A stretch of DNA of 64,000 nucleotides from Yinghuangia seranimata (GTDB taxonomy: Bacteria; Actinomycetota; Actinomycetes; Streptomycetales; Streptomycetaceae), in assembly GCF_029953285.1 (NCBI RefSeq), contig NZ_JASAOI010000055.1:1-64000 (forward strand), given 5' to 3'. This document shows positions 1 to 6,983 of the stretch, piece after piece. Under the pieces are notes generated by a model. The model made no database searches and was not told the DNA's origin. It saw nothing but the letters and a program-made list of their open reading frames with translations. A program made the translations under genes and the position numbers. The number at the start of each line of letters is the position of its first letter. The stretch's first letter is position 1.

Positions 1-1
1 C

Positions 2-109
2 AACCGGCTCAAGCAGTGGCGCGGCATCGCCATGCGCACCGACAAACTCGCCACCAACTACCAAGCCGCACTCAACGTCGCCGCGATCTTCCTTTGGCTC
101 AAGTCTTGA
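2..109 (+). mobile_element. 3' end of an IS5-type transposase gene (partial)
   Basis: The open frame enters from the left edge and stops with TGA at 107-109. The visible 35 residues include WRGIAMRTDKLATNYQAA and the ending ALNVAAIFLWLKS. This matches the extreme C-terminus of DDE transposases of the IS5 superfamily, where the R-x-x-K-x-x-x-x-Y tail lies just behind the catalytic Glu. The catalytic core is outside the window, so completeness cannot be judged. The next gene ends 15 bases downstream on the opposite strand, so the right end of the IS must be very close to position 125. No clear terminal inverted repeat is seen in the few bases available. Confidence 0.75.
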
Positions 110-124
110 TTCGTAAGACAGGCC

Positions 125-1087
125 CTAGCCGTCGGTCGGGGCGAGGTGGAGGGGTTCGTCCGTGGCGGCGCGGGAGACGCACGGGATGACGAAGGCTCCG
201 CGTTCGGCGTCGGTGAGGACGAGGTCGCGGTGCTCCGGCTCGCCGGCGAGGAGGCGGAGGCGGCAGGTGCCGCAGGTGCCGCTCTCGCAGGAGCTGGGGA
301 CCTCGATGTCCTGTGCGCGCAGCGCGTCGAGCAGGGTGCCGGTCGCCGGGACGTCGACCGTGGCGCCCGTGGGCTCCCAGACGGCGCGGAACGGAAGCGC
401 GGTCCCGTCGGTGGCGTCGACGCCGGTGAACGCCTCGAAGTGGACCACACTCGGGCGCCAGTGCATCGTCAGCGCGCGGACCTCGTCCATCAAAGGGCGG
501 CCGCCGCAGCAATAGACGCGCGTGTCGTCGTCGGGTTCGGCGAGGAACGGCCACAGGTCGAGGCGCCCGCGGCCGTCGGCGCTGTGGTGGACGGTCGCCG
601 CGTCGGGGTCGCGGACGAAGTCGTCGAGGTAGGCGGTCTCCTGCGCGGACCTGGTGAGGTAGACGAGCCGTACGTCGGCGCCGTCCGCACGCAGGCGGTG
701 GAACATCGGGCGGATCGGGGTGATGCCGATGCCGCCCGCGACGAGGAGGTAGCGCTTCGCGGGTCGGAGGGCAAAGGCGTTGGAGGGGGCCGACACGGCC
801 AGCGGGTCCCCGACGGCGGTCCGGTCGACCATGCCGACGGATCCCCCGCGCCCGGCCGCGTCGCGCGCGACCGCGATGACGTAGCGGTGTTCTTCGGCCG
901 GGTCGTTGGTCAGCGAGTAGCTGCGGGTGGCGCCGCCCGGGGTGTCGACGTTGATGTGGGCCCCGGGGGCGAAGCCGGGCAGCGCGCGGTCGTCGGCGGG
1001 GCGGAGGTCGAACTCGCAGATGTCAGGCGTGAGCATGCGCTTGGCGGCGATGCGCAGGCTGAGTCGTTCGGTGGCCGTGGCGCTCAT
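125..1087 (-). CDS. Phthalate-dioxygenase-type ferredoxin reductase (FMN/NAD(P)H/[2Fe-2S])
   Basis: A 320-aa electron-transfer protein that would pass electrons from NAD(P)H through flavin to a [2Fe-2S] centre and on to an oxygenase or other redox partner. The flavin-binding RSYSLTNDP lies at about residues 55-63, the nucleotide-binding GGIGITP at about 118-124, and a plant-type ferredoxin domain at the C-terminus has Cys267, Cys272, Cys275 and Cys303. Order and length are those of the VanB/PDR family. The ATG at 1087 overlaps the stop of the upstream MOSC gene by four bases (ATGA), so the two are translationally coupled. An open frame continues further upstream but only through the MOSC gene in another frame. 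The tight pairing suggests this reductase feeds the MOSC protein, the FAD hydroxylase operon, or both; the true partner is inferred. Confidence 0.9.
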   Translation of the reverse strand: MSATATERLSLRIAAKRMLTPDICEFDLRPADDRALPGFAPGAHINVDTPGGATRSYSLTNDPAEEHRYVIAVARDAAGRGGSVGMVDRTAVGDPLAVSAPSNAFALRPAKRYLLVAGGIGITPIRPMFHRLRADGADVRLVYLTRSAQETAYLDDFVRDPDAATVHHSADGRGRLDLWPFLAEPDDDTRVYCCGGRPLMDEVRALTMHWRPSVVHFEAFTGVDATDGTALPFRAVWEPTGATVDVPATGTLLDALRAQDIEVPSSCESGTCGTCRLRLLAGEPEHRDLVLTDAERGAFVIPCVSRAATDEPLHLAPTDG

Positions 1088-1884
1088 GCCGCCTCCGTCG
1101 GTGCGTGCAGCGGGTAGTCGAGAACGTCGCCCGGGCGGAGCGTGCCGCCGCTGAGGACTTCGGCGTACACGCCCATCTGGTCGTGGCCGTATTCGCGGAC
1201 GAGGAGCCGGGGCACGCTCAGGTCGCGGGACGCGGTGGCGGGGTTCACCTCGGTGGCGGCGCACCGCCGGGTGTTGAGGACCGCCCGCATGCGCAGCCCT
1301 CCGACGGTGAACTCCTTCCCGACGAGGTCGAGTTCACTGAACGCGGGCATGCCGTCGAAGTAGACGTTGGCGCGGAAGCGCAGCGGGTCGACGGGGGCGC
1401 CGACCCGTTCCTGCAGGTCGCGGACCGAGGCGAGGTTGATGAGCGAGACGGCGTTCATCATCGCGTCGGAGACCACCGAGACGTCGGTGTACCTGCGGCC
1501 CTCTCCCCGGGCGAGTACGGGAAGGCCGTGGTGCGGGCGGTCCAGGACGCGGCCGAAGAACGCGGTCGCGGCGTCGACGCCGCTCGGGTCGCCCATGTCG
1601 CAGGTCAGGACAAGGTGTTCGCGCACCCTCACGCGCAGTATCCCGGTGTCCGGGTCGAAGTCCGTTCTGAGTCCCGCCAGTCGGGCGTCCTTGGCCAGCA
1701 TGAAGAACTGGGCCTTCGGCAGCGGTTCGGTGATCCCGGGGCGGTACCGGCCTTCCGGTCTGGCGAAGGCGAGCACGCGGTCGTGCGGGAAGCCGTGTCC
1801 CTCCGTCAGGGTGACGGAGGGCAGCGGCTGCGGGCTGAGGCCCTTGATCGGGTAGACATACAGGCTGGATATCCGGCCGGTCAT
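1084..1884 (-). CDS. MOSC domain protein of the mARC/YcbX type
   Basis: A 266-aa protein with the N-terminal MOSC beta-barrel (start ISSLYVYPIKGLSPQ, typical of this family) followed by a MOSC domain. Near residue 208 it carries RRCAATEVNPAT, the R-C-x-x-T-x-V-x-P-x-T signature whose Cys is the molybdenum ligand in mARC and YcbX. These molybdenum-cofactor enzymes reduce N-hydroxylated compounds and need an electron donor. In E. coli YcbX the [2Fe-2S] domain is fused at the C-terminus. Here that domain is absent, and the next, overlapping gene supplies a [2Fe-2S] flavin reductase instead, so the two probably work as a split pair. It sits in an IclR-flanked operon downstream of an FAD hydroxylase. 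The family assignment is firm; the substrate is unknown. Confidence 0.85.
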   Translation of the reverse strand: MTGRISSLYVYPIKGLSPQPLPSVTLTEGHGFPHDRVLAFARPEGRYRPGITEPLPKAQFFMLAKDARLAGLRTDFDPDTGILRVRVREHLVLTCDMGDPSGVDAATAFFGRVLDRPHHGLPVLARGEGRRYTDVSVVSDAMMNAVSLINLASVRDLQERVGAPVDPLRFRANVYFDGMPAFSELDLVGKEFTVGGLRMRAVLNTRRCAATEVNPATASRDLSVPRLLVREYGHDQMGVYAEVLSGGTLRPGDVLDYPLHAPTEAA

Positions 1885-1959
1885 GGTGCGTTCCTCTGTG
1901 CGGCGCCGGGTGCGGGCGGGCGTGCCGCATGCTGTTCTACCAGGCGCGCACGAGGAAGA

Positions 1960-3591
1960 TCAGGAAACCTCCGCGGGTGTGGGTTGTCCCAGGGCGGTTC
2001 GCAGCGCGCGGGTCACGGCGTCCGGGTCGGCGTCGGGAAGTACCGCGGCGATGTGGGCGTCGGGGCGGACGATCCAGGCGTCGCCCGGGCGCGGGGCCAG
2101 GGCGGCGGCCAGAGCGCCGTCGACGTCGATGTCGCCGATGCGCAGGGTGGCCACGGGTGCGTCGGTCGCGGCGCGAGCGGCGTCGCGCAGCGCGTCGGCC
2201 CAGGTGTCGCCGTAGCCGTGCGGCGCGTCGTCGGCGAGCAGCACGGTGAAGCCGGCCCGGAGCAACTGCCGTACGCGGGTGGCGTCCGGCCGGCCGGAGA
2301 CGGCGACCGGTGCGTCCGGGAGGATCACGCCCGGAACCGGGGCCGCGGCCTGGCCCTTGGCGGGGCGTCCGCCGAACGGGCGGTCCGGGGCGGGGGTGGT
2401 CAGCGGCGAGTCGACGTACCAGAACGGCTCGGCGAGCCGCCCCGAGTCGACCGCGCGCAGGCCGTACGCCGGGTCGGCGGAGGCCGCGCCCAACGTCGCG
2501 GCGCGGACCCGGCGTTCGTCCTCGCACTGCGGCACCAGGAACCGCATGGTCGCGCCGGTGACGTCTAGGTTCTCCCGTGCCGCGGCGTGCCGTTCGCCGT
2601 GGTAGGTATCCAGCAGCGTGTCCGGCGCCCAGCCGCGGGCCACGAACGCGATCTTCCACGCCGCGTTCTCCGCGTCCGGCACACCGGAGTTGAGGCCGCG
2701 CGCGCCGAACGGGGCGACGAGGTGCGCGCAGTCGCCGGCGAGCAGGACCCGGCCGACCCGCATCCGGTCGACGAGGCGGGAGTGGAACCGATAGACGGAC
2801 CGCCACACGACCTCGTACGGCCGGTCGCCGACGATCTGCCGGATGCGCCGGTCGAGTCCGCCGTCCGCCTCCTCCGCCTCGAGGTCGAAGCCGGGCGGCA
2901 CCTGCCAGTCGATGCGGAACACCGAGCCGGGGCACGGGTGGATGAGCACCTGCCGCCCCGGGTTCCACGGCGGGTCGAAGTAGAACCGGCGTTCGGCCTC
3001 CCAGCCGGGCAGGTCCGCCTTGATGTCGCAGATGAGGAACTGGTCCTCGAACGTCTCGCCGGGGAACTCCAGGCCGAGCGCGTCGCGCACGACGCCGCCG
3101 CGGGCCCCGGTGCACGCGATCACGTACGGGGTCCGCAGCACCGCGCCGTTCGCGCAGGTGACCGTCACGCCGTCGGCGTCCTGGGCGAGGCGGTCGACCT
3201 CGTGGCCCCAGCGGACCTCGACGCGGTCGGCGGAGGCGACGCACGCGTCGAGGATCTCCTCGGTGCGGCTCTGCGAGATGTTCACGAACGGCGGCAGCGG
3301 CGAGCGGCCCCGGTCGGTGAAGCTCCACGCGAACAGCTCGCGGTCGCGGTGGTAGGTGCGCGCGGTCGTCCAGGTGAGGCCCTCGTCGGCGATCGCGCCC
3401 GCGCCGACCGACGCCCACACGTCGAGCACGTCGCGCTGCTGGCAGATCGCCTTGGAGCCGACCGCGTCGCGGGCGGGCCGCTGGTCGAGCAGGGTGACGT
3501 CGAGTCCCCAGCGGGCCAGCAGCAGCGCGGCGCTCTGGCCGACCGGTCCGGCGCCGATCACCACGACCGGGTTCGCCATGTCGCGTTCCAT
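1960..3591 (-). CDS. FAD-dependent aromatic hydroxylase (MhpA/PheA-like monooxygenase)
   Basis: A 543-aa class A flavoprotein monooxygenase that would hydroxylate a phenolic or similar aromatic substrate using NAD(P)H and O2. The Rossmann fingerprint GAGPVG is at residues 13-18. The second FAD motif, GDCAHLVAPFGARGLNSG, is at about 285-302, followed by DAENAAWKI, as in 3-(3-hydroxyphenyl)propionate hydroxylases. The C-terminal thioredoxin-like extension (about 420-543) is also typical of this subfamily. The start at 3591 has GAGGAA eight bases upstream; an ATG at 3579 is an alternative. It begins 26 bases after the hydrolase gene and is followed by the MOSC and reductase genes, giving one probable transcript. 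The substrate is not readable from sequence. Confidence 0.88.
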   Translation of the reverse strand: MERDMANPVVVIGAGPVGQSAALLLARWGLDVTLLDQRPARDAVGSKAICQQRDVLDVWASVGAGAIADEGLTWTTARTYHRDRELFAWSFTDRGRSPLPPFVNISQSRTEEILDACVASADRVEVRWGHEVDRLAQDADGVTVTCANGAVLRTPYVIACTGARGGVVRDALGLEFPGETFEDQFLICDIKADLPGWEAERRFYFDPPWNPGRQVLIHPCPGSVFRIDWQVPPGFDLEAEEADGGLDRRIRQIVGDRPYEVVWRSVYRFHSRLVDRMRVGRVLLAGDCAHLVAPFGARGLNSGVPDAENAAWKIAFVARGWAPDTLLDTYHGERHAAARENLDVTGATMRFLVPQCEDERRVRAATLGAASADPAYGLRAVDSGRLAEPFWYVDSPLTTPAPDRPFGGRPAKGQAAAPVPGVILPDAPVAVSGRPDATRVRQLLRAGFTVLLADDAPHGYGDTWADALRDAARAATDAPVATLRIGDIDVDGALAAALAPRPGDAWIVRPDAHIAAVLPDADPDAVTRALRTALGQPTPAEVS

Positions 3592-3617
3592 GTGCCGTCT
3601 TCCTCGGGTCGCGGCCG

Positions 3618-4577
3618 TCAGCCCTGCAGCTCGTCCCAGACCTCACGGTCGCGTTCGGCCGTCCAGATGCGCGGACGTTCGACGCCGGCGAGCTCGTCCC
3701 ACAGGCGCGACACGTCGAAGGGCAGGCAGTGCTCGAAGATCGGCCAGCGGCCGAAGACGGGCGCGAGCTCGGCGTGCACGGCCTCGAACGCCTCCTTGAG
3801 CGTTCCGCCGCGCCGCTTGACGGCGCCGACCTGGTCGATCATCACGGTCAGGAAGGCGCGGGTCTGGGCGATGGCCGCGTCGACCTCGGCACGCCCGCGG
3901 GCGACCGCGCCACGGCCGCCGACCAGCGCCTCGGCCTCGAGGGCGGCGACCGCGTCGAGCGTGGCGGAGGACCAGTCCCGGTGGAACGCGTCGCCGGTGT
4001 AGAGCGCGGCCTGCGCCTCGACCAGGTCGCCCGCGAACAGCACCTTCTGCTTGGGCAGCCAGGCGACGATGTCGCCCTCGGTGTGGCCGCGGCCGCAGTA
4101 GCGCAGCTCCAGGTCGCCGCGGTCGCCGCCGAGGTCGATCGTGAAGCGGTCGGAGAACGTCGCGGAGGGCCAGGTCAGGCCGGGGATGGAGTCCGGCTCC
4201 TTGAACAGGCGCGGCATGCGGCCGTACTCGGACGCCCAGTCCTGCCGGCCGCGCTCGGCGATCAGGCGGCGCGTGTTGTCGTGCGCGACGATCACGTCGG
4301 CGTCGAACGCGCTCGCGCCCAGCACCCGGACCGCGTGGTAGTGCGACAGCACCAGGTACCGGACCGGCTTGTCGGTGTGCTCGCGCAGCAGCGCCAGCCA
4401 CTCGCGCGCGGCGACGGGCGTGGCGAGGGCCTCGAAGCAGACGACGAAGTCCTCGCCCTCGATCGCGCCCACGTTGGGGTCGCCCTCGGCGGTCAGCGCG
4501 TACACGCCGTCGGCGAGGACTTCCAGCGTGCGCTGCTTCTCCCCGAGGTCGGCGGACGACGCGAAGGATTTCGACAC
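3618..4577 (-). CDS. Metallo-beta-lactamase-fold hydrolase
   Basis: A protein of about 319 aa with the MBL fold. Motif 1 reads LSHYHAVRVLGA, so the usual HxHxDH is degenerate after the second His. The later GHTEGDIVAW and LFAGDLVE supply further expected metal ligands. This kind of MBL protein often accompanies aromatic monooxygenases and could cleave a ring-opened or ester product, but the substrate is inferred. I prefer the GTG at 4577, preceded by GGGAG at a good distance. An ATG at 4649 would give 343 aa but would place the divergent promoter and both palindromic operators inside the coding sequence. It is the first gene of the four-gene minus-strand operon opposite the IclR regulator. 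Confidence 0.8.
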   Translation of the reverse strand: MSKSFASSADLGEKQRTLEVLADGVYALTAEGDPNVGAIEGEDFVVCFEALATPVAAREWLALLREHTDKPVRYLVLSHYHAVRVLGASAFDADVIVAHDNTRRLIAERGRQDWASEYGRMPRLFKEPDSIPGLTWPSATFSDRFTIDLGGDRGDLELRYCGRGHTEGDIVAWLPKQKVLFAGDLVEAQAALYTGDAFHRDWSSATLDAVAALEAEALVGGRGAVARGRAEVDAAIAQTRAFLTVMIDQVGAVKRRGGTLKEAFEAVHAELAPVFGRWPIFEHCLPFDVSRLWDELAGVERPRIWTAERDREVWDELQG

Positions 4578-4625
4578 GACAAGCTCCCGTGTTCTATAAT
4601 CGAACGACTCACTCGTAATACGAAC
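4570..4625. promoter_or_regulatory. Divergent promoter with two tandem palindromic operators (IclR-type)
   Basis: Two related 13-bp near-palindromes, TTCTATAATCGAA (4592-4604) and CTCGTAATACGAA (4612-4624, core TCGTA-A-TACGA perfect), are centred 20 bp apart, about two helical turns. A plus-strand sigma-70-like promoter, TCGACA (4571-4576), 18 bp, TATAAT (4595-4600), reads toward the IclR gene. Its -10 lies inside the first operator, so binding there should repress the regulator. The hydrolase operon must start from the same interval on the other strand. Role by position and symmetry only. Confidence 0.65.
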
Positions 4626-4676
4626 AACCGGTGCCACCGTAATGGCCATCGGCGCTCAGGAGAAGGGGGCACGGCC

Positions 4677-5375
4677 ATGCCCAGCGGATCCGCCGAGCCG
4701 AAGTCGGCACCGCACTCGCAGACCCTCGACCGGGGCCTGCGGCTCCTGGAGCTGCTGGCCGAGGCCGAGCGGCCGCTGGCCATCACGGAGCTGGCGGAGC
4801 GGCTGGGCGTCCACCGGTCGATCGCGTACCGCATCCTGCGCACGCTCGAGGACCACCGGCTCATACGCCGGGGCGCGGACGGCCTGTGCCGGCTCGACGT
4901 CGGCCTCGCCACGCTCGCCCGCTCCGTCTCGCGCGACCTGCAGTCCGCCGCGCTGCCCGAACTCGCCGCCGCCGCGAACGAGTTGGGGATGACCGCGTTC
5001 ATCGCCGTACCCGACGGCGACGACTGCGTCACGCTGGCCGGCGTCGAACCGCGCCACTCGGTCGTCTCCGTCGCCCAGCGCCCCGGCAGCCGCCACCCGC
5101 TCGACCGCGGCGCCCCCGGCCTCGCGCTGCTCTCCGCCGGCCCGGCCAGGGCCGACGAGCGCCCCGACATCACCACGGCCCGCCGCCGCGGCTACGCGTA
5201 CTCGGACAACGAGGTGATCCCCGGCGTGTCCTCCATCGCCGTCCCGATCATCAGCGGGATGCGCGGCACGATCGGCGCGGTCGCCGTCGTGTTCGTGGGC
5301 AGCGGCGTCGACGAGCCGGCCGTCGCCCTGCGCCTCCAGCAGGCGGCGCGCGCGATCGCCGCCGAACTCCCCTGA
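4677..5375 (+). CDS. IclR-family transcriptional regulator
   Basis: A 232-aa regulator. The N-terminal winged helix-turn-helix starts with SQTLDRGLRLLELLAEAERPL and includes ITELAERLGVHRSIAYRILRTLEDHRL, the standard IclR DNA-binding signature. The C-terminal effector-binding domain contains HPLDRGAPGLALLSA and ends with the usual SIAVPIISGMRGTIGAVAVV segment. The ATG at 4677 has AGGAGAAGGGGG upstream. It is transcribed away from the aromatic-hydroxylase operon and probably controls it, responding to an aromatic substrate or intermediate, as IclR proteins such as MhpR and PcaU do. It probably also controls itself, because the operator overlaps its own -10. The effector is unknown. Confidence 0.9.
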   Translation: MPSGSAEPKSAPHSQTLDRGLRLLELLAEAERPLAITELAERLGVHRSIAYRILRTLEDHRLIRRGADGLCRLDVGLATLARSVSRDLQSAALPELAAAANELGMTAFIAVPDGDDCVTLAGVEPRHSVVSVAQRPGSRHPLDRGAPGLALLSAGPARADERPDITTARRRGYAYSDNEVIPGVSSIAVPIISGMRGTIGAVAVVFVGSGVDEPAVALRLQQAARAIAAELP

Positions 5376-5549
5376 CCTGTAACAGCCGTTGCCGCGCACC
5401 TGCGGCCCCGTCCACCCCACGCGTCACCGTGTGGTCTCCGCCCGGCGAAGACCAAACGGTTACCCGGCGATGACCGGCGGGGCGTGACAGCCCGCCGCGG
5501 CCGGAGCAAGCTGGCGGCAGTTGGTCGCGGCGTCATCAAGGGGGATGCA

Positions 5550-6797
5550 ATGACGCGGTCGACAGGTGCGCGCATCCAACAGGCCGACGGGGCCGGCACG
5601 GTGCCCGATCGGCGCGACCCGCTGCGCTTCCTGGCTCGGGAGTTCGACGCGGACGCCGACGTCTGGCCGTCCGCGTCGGGACGGCTGTGCGTCGCGGACC
5701 CGGACGCCGCACGCGCGGTGCTCGGCAACCGGGACGGCGCCTTCGTCGAGACGTCCGACTTCTTCCACACCCGCGACGGCGTGTTCGGCCCGCGTGCGGC
5801 CCAGGCCGAGATCGGGCGGTCGGCGCGCGCCCTGATGCACCGGCACCTCGAGGAGCGGCGCGCGGACCTGCCGCGCCTGGTACGGCGGCTCGCACCCGAG
5901 AGCCGGTGGCCGGACGCCGCGAACCTGCTGGTCCGCGAGCACCTGCGCGACGTGCTGCTCGGCCCGGACGCCCCGGCCGAACTCCACGACGTGGTCGACG
6001 CCGTCATCACCCGTGCCGTGCTGGCCGGGGCCCGTGAACGGCATTCGGCCGTGGCGCGCCTGGTGTTCCGGCGCCGCACGATGCGGACGCTGGCGCGGGA
6101 GATCGAGCGCCGCGGCGCCGCGCTCGGCGGCGGGCCGCACGAACCGCGCGACCTGCTCGACGTCGCCGTCGTGGGCGCGTACATCGGCGCGCGGGCGGCC
6201 GGATCCGCGGGCCCTCCCCCGCGCCCCGACGCCGCCGAACTCGCAGAGGTGTACCTGTCCTTCCTGTTCGCCGCCGTCGGGTCGACCGGCTTCGCGCTCG
6301 CCTGGTCGGTGTACCTCGCCGGCACGCACCCGAGCGCCGACGACGAGCCGGCGTGGATCGTCCGGGAAGCCCTGCGGCTGTGGCCGGTGGCGTGGCTGTT
6401 CTCCCGTACCGCCGCGCGCACCCACAAACTGGCGGGGCAGGCCGTCGACGCGGGGGACGACGTGAACGTCTGCCTCTACCTCGTGCACCGGCACCCCCAC
6501 CACTGGGACCGCCCGGACGAGTTCGTGCCGCGCCGCTGGGCGGAGCCGGGACCGGCGCCCGCGTTCCTGCCGTTCGGGTTCGGCACGCACGCCTGCGCGG
6601 GGGCGACGGTCGTCCTGGCGCTGCTCGAAGACCTCGTCCGCATCATCACCGAGGAGTGGCGCCCGTCGGTCTCCGACGTCGGCGACACCGTCCACCTGGG
6701 CCCGGCGCTGGCGCCGCCCGCCTTCACCCTGCGGCTTCGGCCAGGGGCCGCAAGGGGGCATCCGTCGGCGGCACCGCACGGCGACGAGAGGAGGTGA
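5550..6797 (+). CDS. Cytochrome P450 upstream of the small peptide gene
   Basis: A 415-aa P450. The K-helix ExxR is in REALRLWP (about residues 271-278) and the haem-binding loop FGFGTHACAGA carries the Cys at about 348. The I-helix segment FAAVGSTGFA lacks the usual acidic residue/Thr pair that handles oxygen protonation. The start at 5550 is chosen because AAGGGGG lies five bases upstream; a GTG at 5484 in the same frame has no ribosome site. Its stop is six bases before the start of a 30-codon gene, whose ribosome site lies inside the 3' end of this gene. A second P450 follows. This P450-peptide-P450 order suggests it cross-links aromatic side chains of the peptide, as P450s do in biarylitide, cittilin and atropopeptide pathways; that role is inferred. 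Confidence 0.88.
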   Translation: MTRSTGARIQQADGAGTVPDRRDPLRFLAREFDADADVWPSASGRLCVADPDAARAVLGNRDGAFVETSDFFHTRDGVFGPRAAQAEIGRSARALMHRHLEERRADLPRLVRRLAPESRWPDAANLLVREHLRDVLLGPDAPAELHDVVDAVITRAVLAGARERHSAVARLVFRRRTMRTLAREIERRGAALGGGPHEPRDLLDVAVVGAYIGARAAGSAGPPPRPDAAELAEVYLSFLFAAVGSTGFALAWSVYLAGTHPSADDEPAWIVREALRLWPVAWLFSRTAARTHKLAGQAVDAGDDVNVCLYLVHRHPHHWDRPDEFVPRRWAEPGPAPAFLPFGFGTHACAGATVVLALLEDLVRIITEEWRPSVSDVGDTVHLGPALAPPAFTLRLRPGAARGHPSAAPHGDERR

Positions 6798-6803
6798 ACG
6801 CCC

Positions 6804-6896
6804 GTGAAGAAGCTCTTCCGCTCGGCCCGGTCGGCCATGAACATCAGGTCCGGCTACAGCTGGCCGCACTTCTGGTACCTGTACCACCACATCTGA
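6804..6896 (+). CDS. Candidate RiPP precursor peptide (30 aa, aromatic core)
   Basis: A 30-codon gene starting at GTG 6804, with a strong AGGAGG at 6789-6794, nine bases upstream, overlapping the end of the P450 gene. The product has a basic leader (starts MKKLFRSARSAMNIRSG) and a tail rich in Trp, Tyr, Phe and His: Tyr18, Trp20, His22, Phe23, Trp24, Tyr25, Tyr27, His28 and His29, ending WPHFWYLYHHI. Precursors of P450-modified RiPPs (biarylitides, cittilins, atropopeptides such as tryptorubin) are similarly tiny, basic at the front and aromatic at the C-terminus, with the P450 gene adjacent. No peptidase, transporter or other tailoring gene is directly next to it, which also fits those minimal clusters. 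Peptide identity is an inference, but the ribosome site, codon use and position make a real gene likely. Confidence 0.8.
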   Translation: MKKLFRSARSAMNIRSGYSWPHFWYLYHHI

Positions 6897-6924
6897 TCCG
6901 CCGTCACGACCAGTTCCGATCAAC

Positions 6925-6962
6925 AGGTGTGGGGGCGCCGGCCCGTCGGCGCCCCCACACCT
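6925..6962 (+). terminator. Strong hairpin between peptide gene and second P450
   Basis: A perfect 16-bp inverted repeat, AGGTGTGGGGGCGCCG (6925-6940) and its complement (6947-6962), with a 6-base loop, begins 28 bases after the peptide stop. No T-run follows, as is common for terminators in high-GC actinomycetes. It ends 21 bases before the start of the second P450. It probably terminates most transcripts or shields the 3' end, so that peptide mRNA exceeds downstream P450 mRNA. Confidence 0.75.
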
Positions 6963-6983
6963 CCCTCGGGGGAGACGAGTCCG

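Noticed and set aside
146..1117. Long plus-strand open frame opposite the reductase gene
   Set aside because: Its codon use and Arg/Gly/Val-rich product are those of an antisense shadow of a clear coding gene in high-GC DNA.
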